Source: Desulfovibrio sp. JC010
GTDB lineage: Bacteria; Desulfobacterota; Desulfovibrionia; Desulfovibrionales; Desulfovibrionaceae
Reading direction: 5' to 3'
Length of the DNA stretch: 64,000 nt
Assembly (NCBI RefSeq): GCF_010470675.1
Contig: NZ_VOIQ01000005.1
Span: forward strand, 186,001 to 250,000
Numbering within the stretch: the first letter of the stretch is position 1; every line of letters begins with the position of its first letter. The notes below the pieces were generated by a model, which did not search any database, was not told where the DNA came from, and was given only the letters and a program-made list of their open reading frames with translations. This document shows positions 8,416-18,260 of this stretch, piece by piece. The position numbers were made by a program, and so were the translations under genes.

Positions 8416-9504
8416 TTGATGAGATTGTTGCTGGTCTCCCCTGATTTGCGCCTTATGGGCGGGGTTGCTGAAACCGTGAAGACTTTGCTCGGTCAGCTTG
8501 AAGGGAGGGTGGACGTCACCCAGGTCATGTTTGGAGCCCGGGTCGGGCAGACCAGTCTTATCATGCGTGTTTGCAGAACCATACTGGATTTGTTTTATTT
8601 TGCCCGGATGCTCGTTTCCGGGCGTTTTGATATCGTCCACTTGAATCCTTCATTGGTTTTTGTTTCAGTATTAAAGGAGACAGTCTTATTCATTCTCTGC
8701 TGGCTGTTGGGATATTCAGGCAGGACCTTTATTTTTATCCATGGCTGGGATCAGGATTTTTTTAAACGGATTGCTTCCGGATGGATAAGTGCAAAGGTTA
8801 TGCGTGCGGTGCTGAATCGGGCGGGATTGGTTCTTGTACTGGCAGAAGAGTTCAGGGATGAATTGATCCGGCTGGGGGTGGATGAGTCAAAGGTTGAAGT
8901 GGTCAGCACTATGGTTGATATGGATAGCGTCCCATTCTCTTCCGGATGCGCACGTGGCGAAAAGTCCATGCTGTTTATCTCGCGGATGATAGTCGGCAAA
9001 GGTGTGTATGAAATTATAGACGCCTTCAGTCTGTTAAGTAAGAGGTATGCCGGGCTTAAGCTGGTCATGGCCGGGGACGGCCCGGAGCGCGGAAGGTTGA
9101 TGGAGCTGGCCGCTTCGCGTGATCTTCGTAATATTTCTTTTCCGGGGCATATTCAGGGGCAGGATAAATACAGAGCTCTTGAGGAAAGTTGTATTTTTCT
9201 TTTGCCTACATACAGCGAAGGGCGTCCGGTTTCGTTGCTGGAGGCCATGGCGTCCGGGCTGGTCCCGTTGGTGACTGACGTCGGGGGTATAAAGGATGTG
9301 ACTGAACCGGATGAGACGGCTGTACTGCTGCCGGAAGCGAGTGCTGAAGCAATAGTTGATGGTGTTTCCCGTGTGTTGGATGATTCCGCACTCAGGATAA
9401 GGGTAGCTGGGAATGCACAAAAATACGCAAGGGCAAATTTTTGTTCCCGGCAGGTGGCTGAACGGATCATAGGTTTATATTCCCGTATTATTCGGGAGTC
9501 TTAA
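8416..9504 (+). CDS. GT4-family glycosyltransferase
   Basis: A 362 aa retaining glycosyltransferase of the GT4 (GT-B) type, which adds a sugar to a lipid-linked intermediate in the cytoplasm. The N-terminal glycine-rich segment (SPDLRLMGGVAETVKTL) and the C-terminal EGRPVSLLEAMASG motif, with the two glutamates that contact the donor nucleotide, are visible. Between them lies the usual FISRMIVGKGVYEIIDAF segment. It is the first gene of the EPS cluster, and an AGAGGG site precedes the ATG. The sugar specificity cannot be told. It is the only ordinary glycosyltransferase in the cluster. Confidence 0.92.
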   Translation: MMRLLLVSPDLRLMGGVAETVKTLLGQLEGRVDVTQVMFGARVGQTSLIMRVCRTILDLFYFARMLVSGRFDIVHLNPSLVFVSVLKETVLFILCWLLGYSGRTFIFIHGWDQDFFKRIASGWISAKVMRAVLNRAGLVLVLAEEFRDELIRLGVDESKVEVVSTMVDMDSVPFSSGCARGEKSMLFISRMIVGKGVYEIIDAFSLLSKRYAGLKLVMAGDGPERGRLMELAASRDLRNISFPGHIQGQDKYRALEESCIFLLPTYSEGRPVSLLEAMASGLVPLVTDVGGIKDVTEPDETAVLLPEASAEAIVDGVSRVLDDSALRIRVAGNAQKYARANFCSRQVAERIIGLYSRIIRES

Positions 9505-9522
9505 ACATCAGCGGCAGGTGGC

Positions 9523-10785
9523 ATGACTGGATTATTATTCCTGTTTTTCTTTTTCCGTCCGATCATGTTCATGGATATCGGGTGGTTGGTCTTCGGTCTC
9601 AATGTGACCGAGGTCTTTGCTATTTTTGCCACCGGAATTTTGATTATCGCTTTTATTTTACGCGCTGTCGTTGCCAAACAGCTGAATATCTCTATTGTTG
9701 ATTTCTTTCTTTTTTCTTTCGTGCTTTGGGTTTTATTTATTTACCTGCTTTATATTGACCGTTCCCATTTAAAGGAAGCTGCAAAGTTTGTGCTCCCATT
9801 TATAACATATTTTGTTTTGAAAAATGTTATTATGGATGTTAAAAGTTATACCCGTTTTTTGAAAATGATGCTCATCGGGTATGCTGTTCCCATTCTCGCA
9901 AGTACATATCTTATTGTTCAGGGACGTGGTTTATACACGGTTTTATTCTGGACCGGGCTTTCAAGATTTAGTGGTGTGTATGCAAATCCTCATAACCTTG
10001 GTCACTGCATGGCCTTGTATCTGATGGCTCTTGTTCTATATACTGTTATATGTTCCGAACATGAAGATATTCTGCCTGTTTTGAAGCAGAGGCTGTTTTT
10101 TATTTTTTCCTGCACTATAAGTGTTTTTGCTCTCTATTGCTTATACAAAAGTTATGTGCGGACCTGTTTTTTCGGGTTTCTGCTTTTTATCTATTACTAT
10201 TTGTTCAGGGTTAATAAAAAGCTGCTGGCTCTCCTGACCATGATCATGGGAGTGGTTCTCGTGCTTTCCGCTGCTGTGCTGTATACTATTTTCTCCGATA
10301 TGTTTGATGCTGCCAAAGGTCCGGATAAAAGCCAGTTCGGTTCCGGGCGTCCTGTCATATGGATGCATAATATTGAGGAATTTGCTTCGCAACCGCTAGA
10401 CGGTATTCTGGCCGGGGTCGGGGTCGGAAATATCAATTCCCATATCCCGGAACGTAAGCGGCGGCAGATCGGGGATATGCTCAACAGTCACAACGATTTC
10501 CTTGATGTGCTGACCCAGACCGGAATAATCGGATTTTTCCTTTTCGTGGCTTTCCAATTCTGTTTATTTCAGAAAATACGATTACTTGAGGGCAGGGAGC
10601 GTTACGTGTTCCTTGCCCTGTTCCTGACCGTTACCTTTATGAATTTTGTCAGCAACAGCTATGTCACCCGCTTCGGGCTGGGGCAGATGTTTTACGCTAT
10701 TCTTGTTTATATTGAATTGCCGGAACATAAAATCCGCAGGATGCAGGCCGCAGCGGAGGCTGAAGACCCGGAGAAACTGCCATGA
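9523..10785 (+). CDS. Wzy/O-antigen ligase-like polysaccharide polymerase
   Basis: A 420 aa integral membrane protein with about 10-12 hydrophobic segments. The long periplasmic stretch between about 255 and 320 ends in SHNDFLDVLTQTGIIGF, a pattern typical of the O-antigen ligase/polymerase family (Wzy, WaaL, EpsG-like). Its place between a glycosyltransferase and a heparinase-family gene, with a flippase and chain-length protein in the same cluster, favours a Wzy role: polymerising repeat units on the periplasmic face. GGCAGG serves as ribosome binding site. The last four bases overlap the next start (ATGA), so the two are probably translationally coupled. Confidence 0.82.
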   Translation: MTGLLFLFFFFRPIMFMDIGWLVFGLNVTEVFAIFATGILIIAFILRAVVAKQLNISIVDFFLFSFVLWVLFIYLLYIDRSHLKEAAKFVLPFITYFVLKNVIMDVKSYTRFLKMMLIGYAVPILASTYLIVQGRGLYTVLFWTGLSRFSGVYANPHNLGHCMALYLMALVLYTVICSEHEDILPVLKQRLFFIFSCTISVFALYCLYKSYVRTCFFGFLLFIYYYLFRVNKKLLALLTMIMGVVLVLSAAVLYTIFSDMFDAAKGPDKSQFGSGRPVIWMHNIEEFASQPLDGILAGVGVGNINSHIPERKRRQIGDMLNSHNDFLDVLTQTGIIGFFLFVAFQFCLFQKIRLLEGRERYVFLALFLTVTFMNFVSNSYVTRFGLGQMFYAILVYIELPEHKIRRMQAAAEAEDPEKLP

Positions 10786-12614
10786 ACAGGGAGCGGGCAG
10801 TCTGGCTGCTGAACAGATTGCGGGCCATGGGACCTCTTGAAATCCTTCGGCGTTGTCGCAATGAGCTTTATGCCTTTGCTCAGGGCCGTGGATATCTGCT
10901 TGCTCCAGATCCGCCTGTCCCGGATTTCAGTCGCAGGTCCGCTGTTTTTGTTCCTGAAACTGAGGGCATGGATGCTGCCGAGATCCTGCGTGTTGCTGAC
11001 CGTCTGCTGGATCAGGGTATGGATGTATTCACTCTTACCGGGATTGAGTGCGTTAATCCGCAATGGAATCGCGATCCGTTCACGGGAATTGATGCACCGC
11101 TGAACTTCGGTAAAAAAATCAATTTCAAAGACCGCAACCTGTGCGGAGACATCAAATATCTCTGGGAGCCGGGCAGATTTCTGCAGGCTGTTCCCCCGGC
11201 TCTTGCATGGCGTGTCAGCGGGAATGAAAAATATCTTCGTGCAGTGCGATCCATGATTGAATCATGGCTGGAGCAATGTCCGTACATGCTGGGCGTGCAC
11301 TGGGCCAGCTCCCTTGAGCTGGGCATCAGGCTTATAAACTGGAGTCTGGCCTGGCAGTATGTTGGAGGGCTTGAGTCCCCAATGTTTGAAGGGGAACAGG
11401 GGCGGGCTTTCCGGGATCGCTGGCTTAAATCCATCCATCAGCATCTTCATTTTATCAACGGCTGGTACTCGCAGGGGTCGTCAGCCAATAACCATCTCAT
11501 CGGTGAAGCTGCCGGGGTTTTCATCGGTTGCTGCACATGGCCGTTCCGGGATGGATGCGGGAGCTGGAAAAAGCGTGCTCTTGGGATTCTTGAAACGCAG
11601 GCGCGCAAGCAGGTCTGGCCCGATGGGGCAGGCAAGGAGCAGACCCTTTCCTACCAACGTTTTGTGCTTGATTTTATGGTTCTTGCCCATGCGGCTTCAC
11701 CGCAATCTTATTCAGAAGAATATTGCGCAATTCTTGAACGGATGGCCGGATTTATCCATGCCATGAGCGATGAACACGGTAATGCGCCCATGATCGGCGA
11801 TGCTGATGACGGGCTGGTCTGCGGTCTTTCCCTCATACCGGGTAATATTTTGTCCCCGGCTAGGCCGTGCGATACGGAGTTGCAGGACTCTTTTCCGCAG
11901 GGCGGATACCATATTTTCCGTGATGAACAGGCCGGACTGTTCGCGGTGGTTGATTGCGGCCCCTTGGGGTTCGGCTCACTTGCCGCCCATGGACATGCGG
12001 ATGCACTGTCGTTGTATCTTGCTGTCGGCGGTGTTGAGTTTTTAATTGACCCAGGCACATATGTTTATGGTTCCGATCCTTTTTGGCGGGAATATTTCCG
12101 GGGTACATCGGCTCACAATACCGTGCGTATTGACGGGCTGAACCAGAGCGAATCCGGCGGTGATTTTTTATGGACCAGCCATGCCCGTGCCCAAGGCAAT
12201 GTTGAGCGGGCCGGGGACATTGACAGCTTTCGGGGCAGTCATGACGGTTACCAAAGGCTGGAGGATCCTCTGGGGCATCGCCGCGTCATCTCATTTAAAC
12301 GGCAGGAACGGTGCATATCAGTCCGGGATGAATTGCTCTGCACCGCTGACCATTCTGCAGAACAGTTCTGGCATTTCAGTGAGGATTGCAGGGTGGAGGT
12401 TGTTTCGGAAAATAAGGTGGTAGCGGAAAATTCAGGCATACGGATCAGCATGAAATTCGCTGCGGGCGTGCGTTTGAAATTATTCCACGGGGATGAATCA
12501 AAGCCGCTGGGCTGGGTGTCCAGAAGATTCGGGGTTAAAACCCCTTCCACAACACTTGTTGCCGAGGCTGCTCTGGCAGGGGATACGGTGTTGTCTGTGG
12601 AGATTTTTTACTAA
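10782..12614 (+). CDS. Heparinase II/III family protein (first copy)
   Basis: A 610 aa protein of the heparinase II/III or alginate-lyase-like superfamily. The N-terminal (alpha/alpha) toroid region carries WASSLELGIRLINW (about 172) and SSANNHLIGEAAG (about 229). The C-terminal beta-sandwich contains AAHGHADALSLYL and GTYVYGSDPFWREYFRGTSA, the usual histidine and tyrosine region of the family. No N-terminal signal peptide is evident. In EPS clusters such proteins are thought to modify or trim uronic-acid-containing polymers; the actual substrate is unknown. It overlaps the preceding gene by 4 bases. Confidence 0.87.
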   Translation: MNRERAVWLLNRLRAMGPLEILRRCRNELYAFAQGRGYLLAPDPPVPDFSRRSAVFVPETEGMDAAEILRVADRLLDQGMDVFTLTGIECVNPQWNRDPFTGIDAPLNFGKKINFKDRNLCGDIKYLWEPGRFLQAVPPALAWRVSGNEKYLRAVRSMIESWLEQCPYMLGVHWASSLELGIRLINWSLAWQYVGGLESPMFEGEQGRAFRDRWLKSIHQHLHFINGWYSQGSSANNHLIGEAAGVFIGCCTWPFRDGCGSWKKRALGILETQARKQVWPDGAGKEQTLSYQRFVLDFMVLAHAASPQSYSEEYCAILERMAGFIHAMSDEHGNAPMIGDADDGLVCGLSLIPGNILSPARPCDTELQDSFPQGGYHIFRDEQAGLFAVVDCGPLGFGSLAAHGHADALSLYLAVGGVEFLIDPGTYVYGSDPFWREYFRGTSAHNTVRIDGLNQSESGGDFLWTSHARAQGNVERAGDIDSFRGSHDGYQRLEDPLGHRRVISFKRQERCISVRDELLCTADHSAEQFWHFSEDCRVEVVSENKVVAENSGIRISMKFAAGVRLKLFHGDESKPLGWVSRRFGVKTPSTTLVAEAALAGDTVLSVEIFY

Positions 12615-12731
12615 GTTTTTTTATTTCAGCAGGTTTAATGTTCCGGTCTATGCTTTTTTCTGTTATTTGTTAGTTAATTAAGTTGTTTTTGCATATCTTT
12701 CGGGTTCTTTTTGCTCCGGGGAGTGTTACAC

Positions 12732-14240
12732 GTGGCAGCTGTTTTTTCTTTTATATCTGTTCTGGCAGCATGGATTGCTCTCTACTGGGATTCTTTTCCG
12801 CCTCTTTTGCGGCGTTGGAATACGGATGATTATTCTTACTGCTGGCTGGTTGTGCCCCTTGCCCTTTATGTTGCATGGCAACGGAAGGATTTACTTCCGA
12901 AAGTCATTACCCCGTCGGCCGGGTCGGCTTATGCTGCCCTGCTGCTGACCGGGGTTTTGTTTTTTTTGGGCAAGGCTTCAGCAGTAGACGCGCTGGTTTT
13001 TGTTTCCATGTGGCTTTGCGTGGTGGCGCTGGTTCTGTTCATTTACGGCTGGCGGTCCATGAAAGCGTTCTTTTTTCCGCTTCTTGTGCTCGCTTTTGCC
13101 GTGCCACCGCCGCCGTTCATCAACAGAACGCTTACCTTCAAGCTGCGCCTTATTTCATCCGATATTTCAGTGCGCATAATGCAGTTCATTGATATCCCGG
13201 TGTTCAGGGAAGGAAATGTCATTGATCTGGGAGTGATCCAGCTGCATGTGGTGGATGCCTGCAGCGGGTTGCGCTATGTTTTTCCGACTATTCTGCTCGG
13301 TATTCTGATGGGCTACTGGTTCAATACCCGCACATGGCAGCGGGTGCTGGTTATCCTTGCTACAGTGCCAACGGCAATTTTCACCAATGCCCTGCGTATT
13401 GCTATTGTCGGTTATCTGGCCCGTAATGTTTCCGTGGAGACTGCGGAGAGTTTTTTTCACGATGCTTCCGGTATTGTTATTTACCTGCTTTCAATTGTTC
13501 TGCTGGCCGCATGCAGCCTGCTGCTGAATTTGATCGGCGGGCGAAAACCGGAACAGCGTGCCGGATCGCGCCCCGGATATTACGGTCAGCCCGCCGGTAG
13601 GGCATTGCATGTTTTTCTTATGGCTGTGGTGCTCGGTGTCTATTTCGCCGGGAATATGTATCTGCTTTCCGGGCGGGTGGTGCCGCAGCGCGTGAGCTTT
13701 GATAATTTCCCCATGGCTTTGGGGGATTACGCCGGTAAGCGGGAGTATTACGGCGAGAACATTCTTAAATCCCTTGGCTCTGATGATTATCTTGCCGGGG
13801 TTTTCCGCGATGATAAGTCCGGGCGGGATATTCTGGTTCTGGTAACCTACTATGATTATCAGGAGCCGCAGCGCGCGGCTCACAATCCGGTCAGCTGCCT
13901 GCTGGGTGGAGGGGGCTGGAGCCTTGCTTCATCGCGGGATATTCCTGCTGATCCTGAGAAAGGACTTCCTTTCCGGGTGCGCAGGCTGCTTCTGGATAAA
14001 CCGGGTGAGCGGTTGCTGGCATTCTACTGGTTCCAGCAGCGGGGCCGGGTGATTACGGACGAGTATATGAATAAAATTTATCTGGCTCTTGATTCCATCA
14101 CCCGCCGGCGCACGGACGGCGCGCTGGTTCGCGTGGAGTTGCTGCTGCGGGACAATGAAAGTGTGGAGCAGGGCCAGAAGGTTCTGGAGAATTTTATTAA
14201 GAGCTTTTCATCAAAGCTTAAACCTTATATTCCTGAATAG
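12732..14240 (+). CDS. Exosortase fused to an EpsI domain
   Basis: A 502 aa membrane protein. The N-terminal half has about eight membrane segments and the exosortase triad: Cys177 in VVDACSGLRY, Arg222 in TNALRIAIVG and His243 in FFHDASGIVIY. The C-terminal half (about 300-500) is an EpsI domain with NPVSCLLGGGGW and WFQQRGR. Exosortases are thought to cleave C-terminal sorting tails (PEP-CTERM and relatives) on proteins made alongside an EPS. Fusion to EpsI is known for the XrtD subgroup, which is a likely but unproven assignment. GTG 12732 is preferred over TTG 12711 because GGGGAG sits 8 bases ahead. The next gene follows after 36 bp. Confidence 0.9.
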   Translation: MAAVFSFISVLAAWIALYWDSFPPLLRRWNTDDYSYCWLVVPLALYVAWQRKDLLPKVITPSAGSAYAALLLTGVLFFLGKASAVDALVFVSMWLCVVALVLFIYGWRSMKAFFFPLLVLAFAVPPPPFINRTLTFKLRLISSDISVRIMQFIDIPVFREGNVIDLGVIQLHVVDACSGLRYVFPTILLGILMGYWFNTRTWQRVLVILATVPTAIFTNALRIAIVGYLARNVSVETAESFFHDASGIVIYLLSIVLLAACSLLLNLIGGRKPEQRAGSRPGYYGQPAGRALHVFLMAVVLGVYFAGNMYLLSGRVVPQRVSFDNFPMALGDYAGKREYYGENILKSLGSDDYLAGVFRDDKSGRDILVLVTYYDYQEPQRAAHNPVSCLLGGGGWSLASSRDIPADPEKGLPFRVRRLLLDKPGERLLAFYWFQQRGRVITDEYMNKIYLALDSITRRRTDGALVRVELLLRDNESVEQGQKVLENFIKSFSSKLKPYIPE

Positions 14241-14276
14241 TGTTTCGGTGTTGAATTTACAAATACGGGGAAGTCG

Positions 14277-16661
14277 ATGCGAAAAAATATTCTTGCGTTA
14301 ATCCTGATCATTGCAGCTGTCTGTTTGCTTTCCGGTTGCGAAAAACGACGGGATGATTTTTATCAGAAGGCAGTGGAATATTATAATAAAAAAATGTTCA
14401 CCGAAGCCGGACTTGAAATAAAGAACGCACTTTCCATCGACCCGGAGTGTGCTTCCTGCCGTTTGCTGCTGGGTAAAGTGGCTTTGGAAAAGGGTAATTT
14501 TCAGGGAGCTTTTATTAATTTCAGGTATGCCACTGATCTGGACCCGGAGCTTGTGGAAGCGAAGGTGGAGTTGAGCAAGCTTTACCTGCTGGCCCGTGAG
14601 TATGACGATGCCGGGGACATGGCCCGCATGGCCTTGAATCTGGATGCATCGAATATTGAGGCCCGGTTGGTGCTGGCTTCTGTTCTTGCGGAGAACAAAA
14701 AGTTTTTTGAAGCGGAGAAGATGCTCGAAATTGCCCTGAACGAAGATCCGGGCAACCCCGATGTCTATCTTTCCATGTCCAGCGTATACACCCGGCAGGA
14801 CAAGATGAAAAAGGCTGAAGAAGCCCTGCTTGAAGGGATCAGCCGTATTCCCCGTGATCCGTCTTTGCTGATGAAGACTGTGGCTTTTTACCGAAGCACC
14901 AATCAGAACGACAAGGCCATGCAATATGTGGAAAAGCTTCTGGATGCAGGGGAGGGAGATCCGCGTATTGAAGTTTTTGCGGCGGAATTTTATTCCGCTT
15001 CAGGGAATCTTGCCAAGGCTTCAGAATTGCTGGCCGATGTTGTGCACAGTCATCCTGAAAAAGCGGAATATAGGGTTATTTATTCACGCATCCTGAATTC
15101 CCAGAAGAAATTTTTGGAAACCGAGAAGGTCCTTAAAGAAGGTTTGGCTCTGGATACAGCCTCCCTGCCGATAAGGACCGCTCTGGCCGGGCTTTATATG
15201 TCGCAGGGGCGGCAGGAAGAGGCGGTAAAAGTTCTCAGGAACGGAATTGCCCTTGATCCCGAAGCTACTGAAAGTTCCGATTCTGTTGTCTACCGCAAGC
15301 AGCTGGCGACCATGTTTCTGGATATGAATGAATCGGGCCGGGCAATTGAACAGCTCAACAAGGTTATTGAACTTAACCCCAAGGATGCCGAGGCTCACTA
15401 TTTGCGTGGGCAGATTTATCTTTTCGAGGGGCGCGGGCAACTGGCGGTTTCCGAATTCCGGCAGGTGATCAGGGATAATCCGGAAAGTGCTCCCGCCTAC
15501 GTGCTCCTGGCCCGTGCGCATCTGATCAATGATGAAACAAGCATCGCCATTGAAAATCTTAAAGAAGCCATCAATCTTGATCCGGGCTACGGGCCGGCAA
15601 GGGAAGTGCTGATCAATACTTATCTGGACCGCAAGGACTGGCATCAGGCCATTCTTGAGTTGCAGCGTCTGCGGGAAAAGCGTCCTGATGATATCCAGAT
15701 TATGGCGGCTATCGGCGATGTCTATGCCATTAAAGGGGACCGGAACCTTGCCAACCGTACTTTTTATGAGTTGTCAAAGGAGTTTCCCGATTCCCCGGTG
15801 GGGCAGATGAAAATGGCTGAACTGGCCCGTTCCGAAGGTAAGAATTCCCTAGCGGAAAAACATTATAACGCAGCCCTGAAGATTGCGCCGGAATCACTGG
15901 CCGCCATTCAGGGCAAGGTGGAAATTCTCACCGCCCAGAAAAAATATACCGCTGCGACAAAATTCTGTGAAAAATTACTGACTAAGTTTCCCGATAACCC
16001 GAGGATTTATGAGCTGCTTGGTCGTATTTATGCTGTAAGAGGTAATGTAGAAGCAGCGGAGACCAATTATACCCGGGCCACGGTGCTGGCCCCGGACTGG
16101 ATGCTGCCGTATCTGCGCATCGGTGATCTTTACGTGAGTCAAAAAAAGCTCAAGGCAGGGATTGCCAAATTCAAGGATGAGGTCAAAAAAGACGGCGCAA
16201 GTCCCGGACCGCAGTTCATTCTGGGGCTCCTGTATGAGCAGAACGGGGATTATGATAAGTCTCGCGAGGTATATTCTCAATTGCTGAAACAGCATCCGGG
16301 ATTCCAGCTGGCAGCCAACAATCTTGCCTACCTGCTGGCCACACGTTTTTCGGATAGTGGCGAACACATGGCAGAAGCTTTGAAGCTGGCCCGGATAGCG
16401 GCCAGCAGCCAGAGTCCCGAAGCCCTTGATACGCTCGGCTACGTGCTTTACCTGAACGGAGAGTATGAGCAGGCTTTGCATGTGCTTAACTCCGCGCTTC
16501 AGATACTGCCGGAATTTTCAGCTGCCCTTTTCCACAAAGCCATGGTCTACTATCGAGAAGGAAAGAATGATGATGCCAAGAAAATACTTAATAAGCTTTT
16601 GAAAAGTAAGGATGATTTTCCTGAGAAAAAGGAAGCTGAGAACCTGCTTAAGCGTCTTTAA
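14277..16661 (+). CDS. prsT: PrsT-like TPR-repeat lipoprotein
   Basis: A 794 aa protein with a lipoprotein signal (LLSGC, lipidated Cys21) and then almost continuous tetratricopeptide repeats to the C-terminus, recognisable by recurring A..LA...Y...G and LDP spacing. Large TPR lipoproteins of this type (PrsT) accompany exosortase/EPS loci and are thought to scaffold the envelope assembly machinery. The size is close to, though somewhat shorter than, the family norm of about 900 aa. Start ATG is preceded by GGGGAAG. It lies directly after the exosortase. Protein partners cannot be named from sequence. Confidence 0.88.
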   Translation: MRKNILALILIIAAVCLLSGCEKRRDDFYQKAVEYYNKKMFTEAGLEIKNALSIDPECASCRLLLGKVALEKGNFQGAFINFRYATDLDPELVEAKVELSKLYLLAREYDDAGDMARMALNLDASNIEARLVLASVLAENKKFFEAEKMLEIALNEDPGNPDVYLSMSSVYTRQDKMKKAEEALLEGISRIPRDPSLLMKTVAFYRSTNQNDKAMQYVEKLLDAGEGDPRIEVFAAEFYSASGNLAKASELLADVVHSHPEKAEYRVIYSRILNSQKKFLETEKVLKEGLALDTASLPIRTALAGLYMSQGRQEEAVKVLRNGIALDPEATESSDSVVYRKQLATMFLDMNESGRAIEQLNKVIELNPKDAEAHYLRGQIYLFEGRGQLAVSEFRQVIRDNPESAPAYVLLARAHLINDETSIAIENLKEAINLDPGYGPAREVLINTYLDRKDWHQAILELQRLREKRPDDIQIMAAIGDVYAIKGDRNLANRTFYELSKEFPDSPVGQMKMAELARSEGKNSLAEKHYNAALKIAPESLAAIQGKVEILTAQKKYTAATKFCEKLLTKFPDNPRIYELLGRIYAVRGNVEAAETNYTRATVLAPDWMLPYLRIGDLYVSQKKLKAGIAKFKDEVKKDGASPGPQFILGLLYEQNGDYDKSREVYSQLLKQHPGFQLAANNLAYLLATRFSDSGEHMAEALKLARIAASSQSPEALDTLGYVLYLNGEYEQALHVLNSALQILPEFSAALFHKAMVYYREGKNDDAKKILNKLLKSKDDFPEKKEAENLLKRL

Positions 16662-16683
16662 GCTTAATGATCAACAATATATA

Positions 16684-16723
16684 AAAATGGAGGATGTAAA
16701 ATTATGCATCCTTCATTTTTTTT
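16684..16723 (+). terminator. Hairpin with T-run inside the EPS cluster
   Basis: Arms AATGGAGGATG and CATCCTTCATT (one mismatch) around a TAAAATTATG region, followed by eight T residues. It lies between prsT and the sugar transferase and could act as a partial terminator that splits the cluster into two expression levels. Confidence 0.7.
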
Positions 16724-16794
16724 GTTAGTATTATAGGTAACTACTCAGGTCCGTTTTTTGGTTCAGCTTTTGTTGTTTAAGCCCGGGAGGTATT

Positions 16795-18186
16795 ATGGAA
16801 TGGAAGATACATATCTCACCGCATATGCTTGAACCGGTTCACAGGATTCTCGATGTCGGTACCGGGCTGTTTCTTCTTCTGGGGCTCTATTACCATTTTT
16901 CCCCTGATTCTTTTGTTTCCAAGTCTACCCACATTGCTTTGCTGGTGTCCGTTACAGCTGCATTTTCTGTGGTCTCTTTTCATATCGCCGGGGTCTACCG
17001 GGAGTGGGCTGCTTCTGATCTTGTTGCGGAATGCAACCGCATAGTTGCGGCCATATTTCTCATTTTCAGCGGTTTGCTGCTGTCCGCTTATGCATTCAAG
17101 GTCTCAAGTATCTATTCCAGACGGGTCATTCTGGCGGCCATGTTCCTCTGGCCTGTATTGCTTTGTGTGGAACGTGTGCTCCTGCGTAAGATTGTTTTCC
17201 GTATATTTGCTGAAAATGTTGCGGCCCGCAGGGCTGTTGTGGCCGGGTGCGGAAAACTTGGACGTTCTCTTTCCGCCTGGGTGGATGATAATCCCTGGGC
17301 CGGAATACGGATTATGGCCTTTTTTGATTCGGTTGAATGTGACTGTGAGAGCAATTCACTTTGCGAGGGCACTTTGGATGATTTGCCTGCATATGTGAAT
17401 AAGAATCATATTCAGCTTGTGTTTGTGGCTCTGCCCATGCGTGATGAATCCGTGCTCAATGAGCTTTTGCTGAGGCTGGAAGATAGCACCGCCCAGATTT
17501 ATTTTTTCCCGGATATGTCCATTTTCAAGCATCTCATGGGCGGGGATGTGGCTCATGTGGCCGGGCAGACCGCCATCGTGCTCCGGTCTTCGCCTTTTGA
17601 AGGCATGAACGGATTCCTCAAGCGCATGGAGGATTTGATTATTTCCAGCATGATTCTGATCATGATTTCACCGCTTATGCTGCTTATCGCACTGGGAATC
17701 AAGTTGACTTCAAAGGGGCCGGTGCTGTTCAGGCAGTGGCGTTACGGGCTGGAGGGAGAGCCTTTCCAGATTTACAAGTTCCGGACCATGAAGGTGCTGG
17801 AGAATGGCTACAGCTTTACCCCGGCTACTGATAGGGACCCCCGGATTACGTGGTTCGGGCGTTTTCTGCGCAAGAACAGCCTTGACGAGCTGCCCCAGTT
17901 CCTGAATGTGCTGGCCGGGTCCATGTCTATTGTGGGGCCGCGGCCCCATGCGGTGAAGATGAATGAGGATTACCGCAAGCATATTCCCGGATACATGCTC
18001 CGGCATATCTCCAAGCCGGGCATTACCGGATTGGCGCAGATGAACGGTTATCGGGGCGAAATTAAAAATGATGAGGATATGCAGAAACGCATCTCTTTTG
18101 ATATCGAATATCTGCAGCACTGGTCCGTACTCATGGACCTTAAGATCATTTTAAAAACCGTCTACAAGTTTGCGTGGAGACAGTAA
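16795..18186 (+). CDS. Initiating sugar transferase (EpsB-like polyprenyl glycosylphosphotransferase)
   Basis: A 463 aa inner membrane protein that would transfer the first sugar phosphate to undecaprenyl phosphate. Four to five N-terminal membrane segments (to about 125) are followed by a nucleotide-binding-like fold ([12 protein letters not shown], about 146) and then a fifth hydrophobic segment. The C-terminal bacterial sugar transferase domain carries [30 protein letters not shown] and VGPRPH. This matches the WbaP/EpsB group found in exosortase loci. GGGAGG precedes the ATG. The donor sugar is unknown. Confidence 0.93.
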   Translation: MEWKIHISPHMLEPVHRILDVGTGLFLLLGLYYHFSPDSFVSKSTHIALLVSVTAAFSVVSFHIAGVYREWAASDLVAECNRIVAAIFLIFSGLLLSAYAFKVSSIYSRRVILAAMFLWPVLLCVERVLLRKIVFRIFAENVAARRAVVAGCGKLGRSLSAWVDDNPWAGIRIMAFFDSVECDCESNSLCEGTLDDLPAYVNKNHIQLVFVALPMRDESVLNELLLRLEDSTAQIYFFPDMSIFKHLMGGDVAHVAGQTAIVLRSSPFEGMNGFLKRMEDLIISSMILIMISPLMLLIALGIKLTSKGPVLFRQWRYGLEGEPFQIYKFRTMKVLENGYSFTPATDRDPRITWFGRFLRKNSLDELPQFLNVLAGSMSIVGPRPHAVKMNEDYRKHIPGYMLRHISKPGITGLAQMNGYRGEIKNDEDMQKRISFDIEYLQHWSVLMDLKIILKTVYKFAWRQ

Positions 18187-18260
18187 AATTTCATGTCTGA
18201 AAAATGGCTTAACGGTTTAAATTCATTGAATAAGAACTTTTAAGAGATTTTGGAGGTCTT

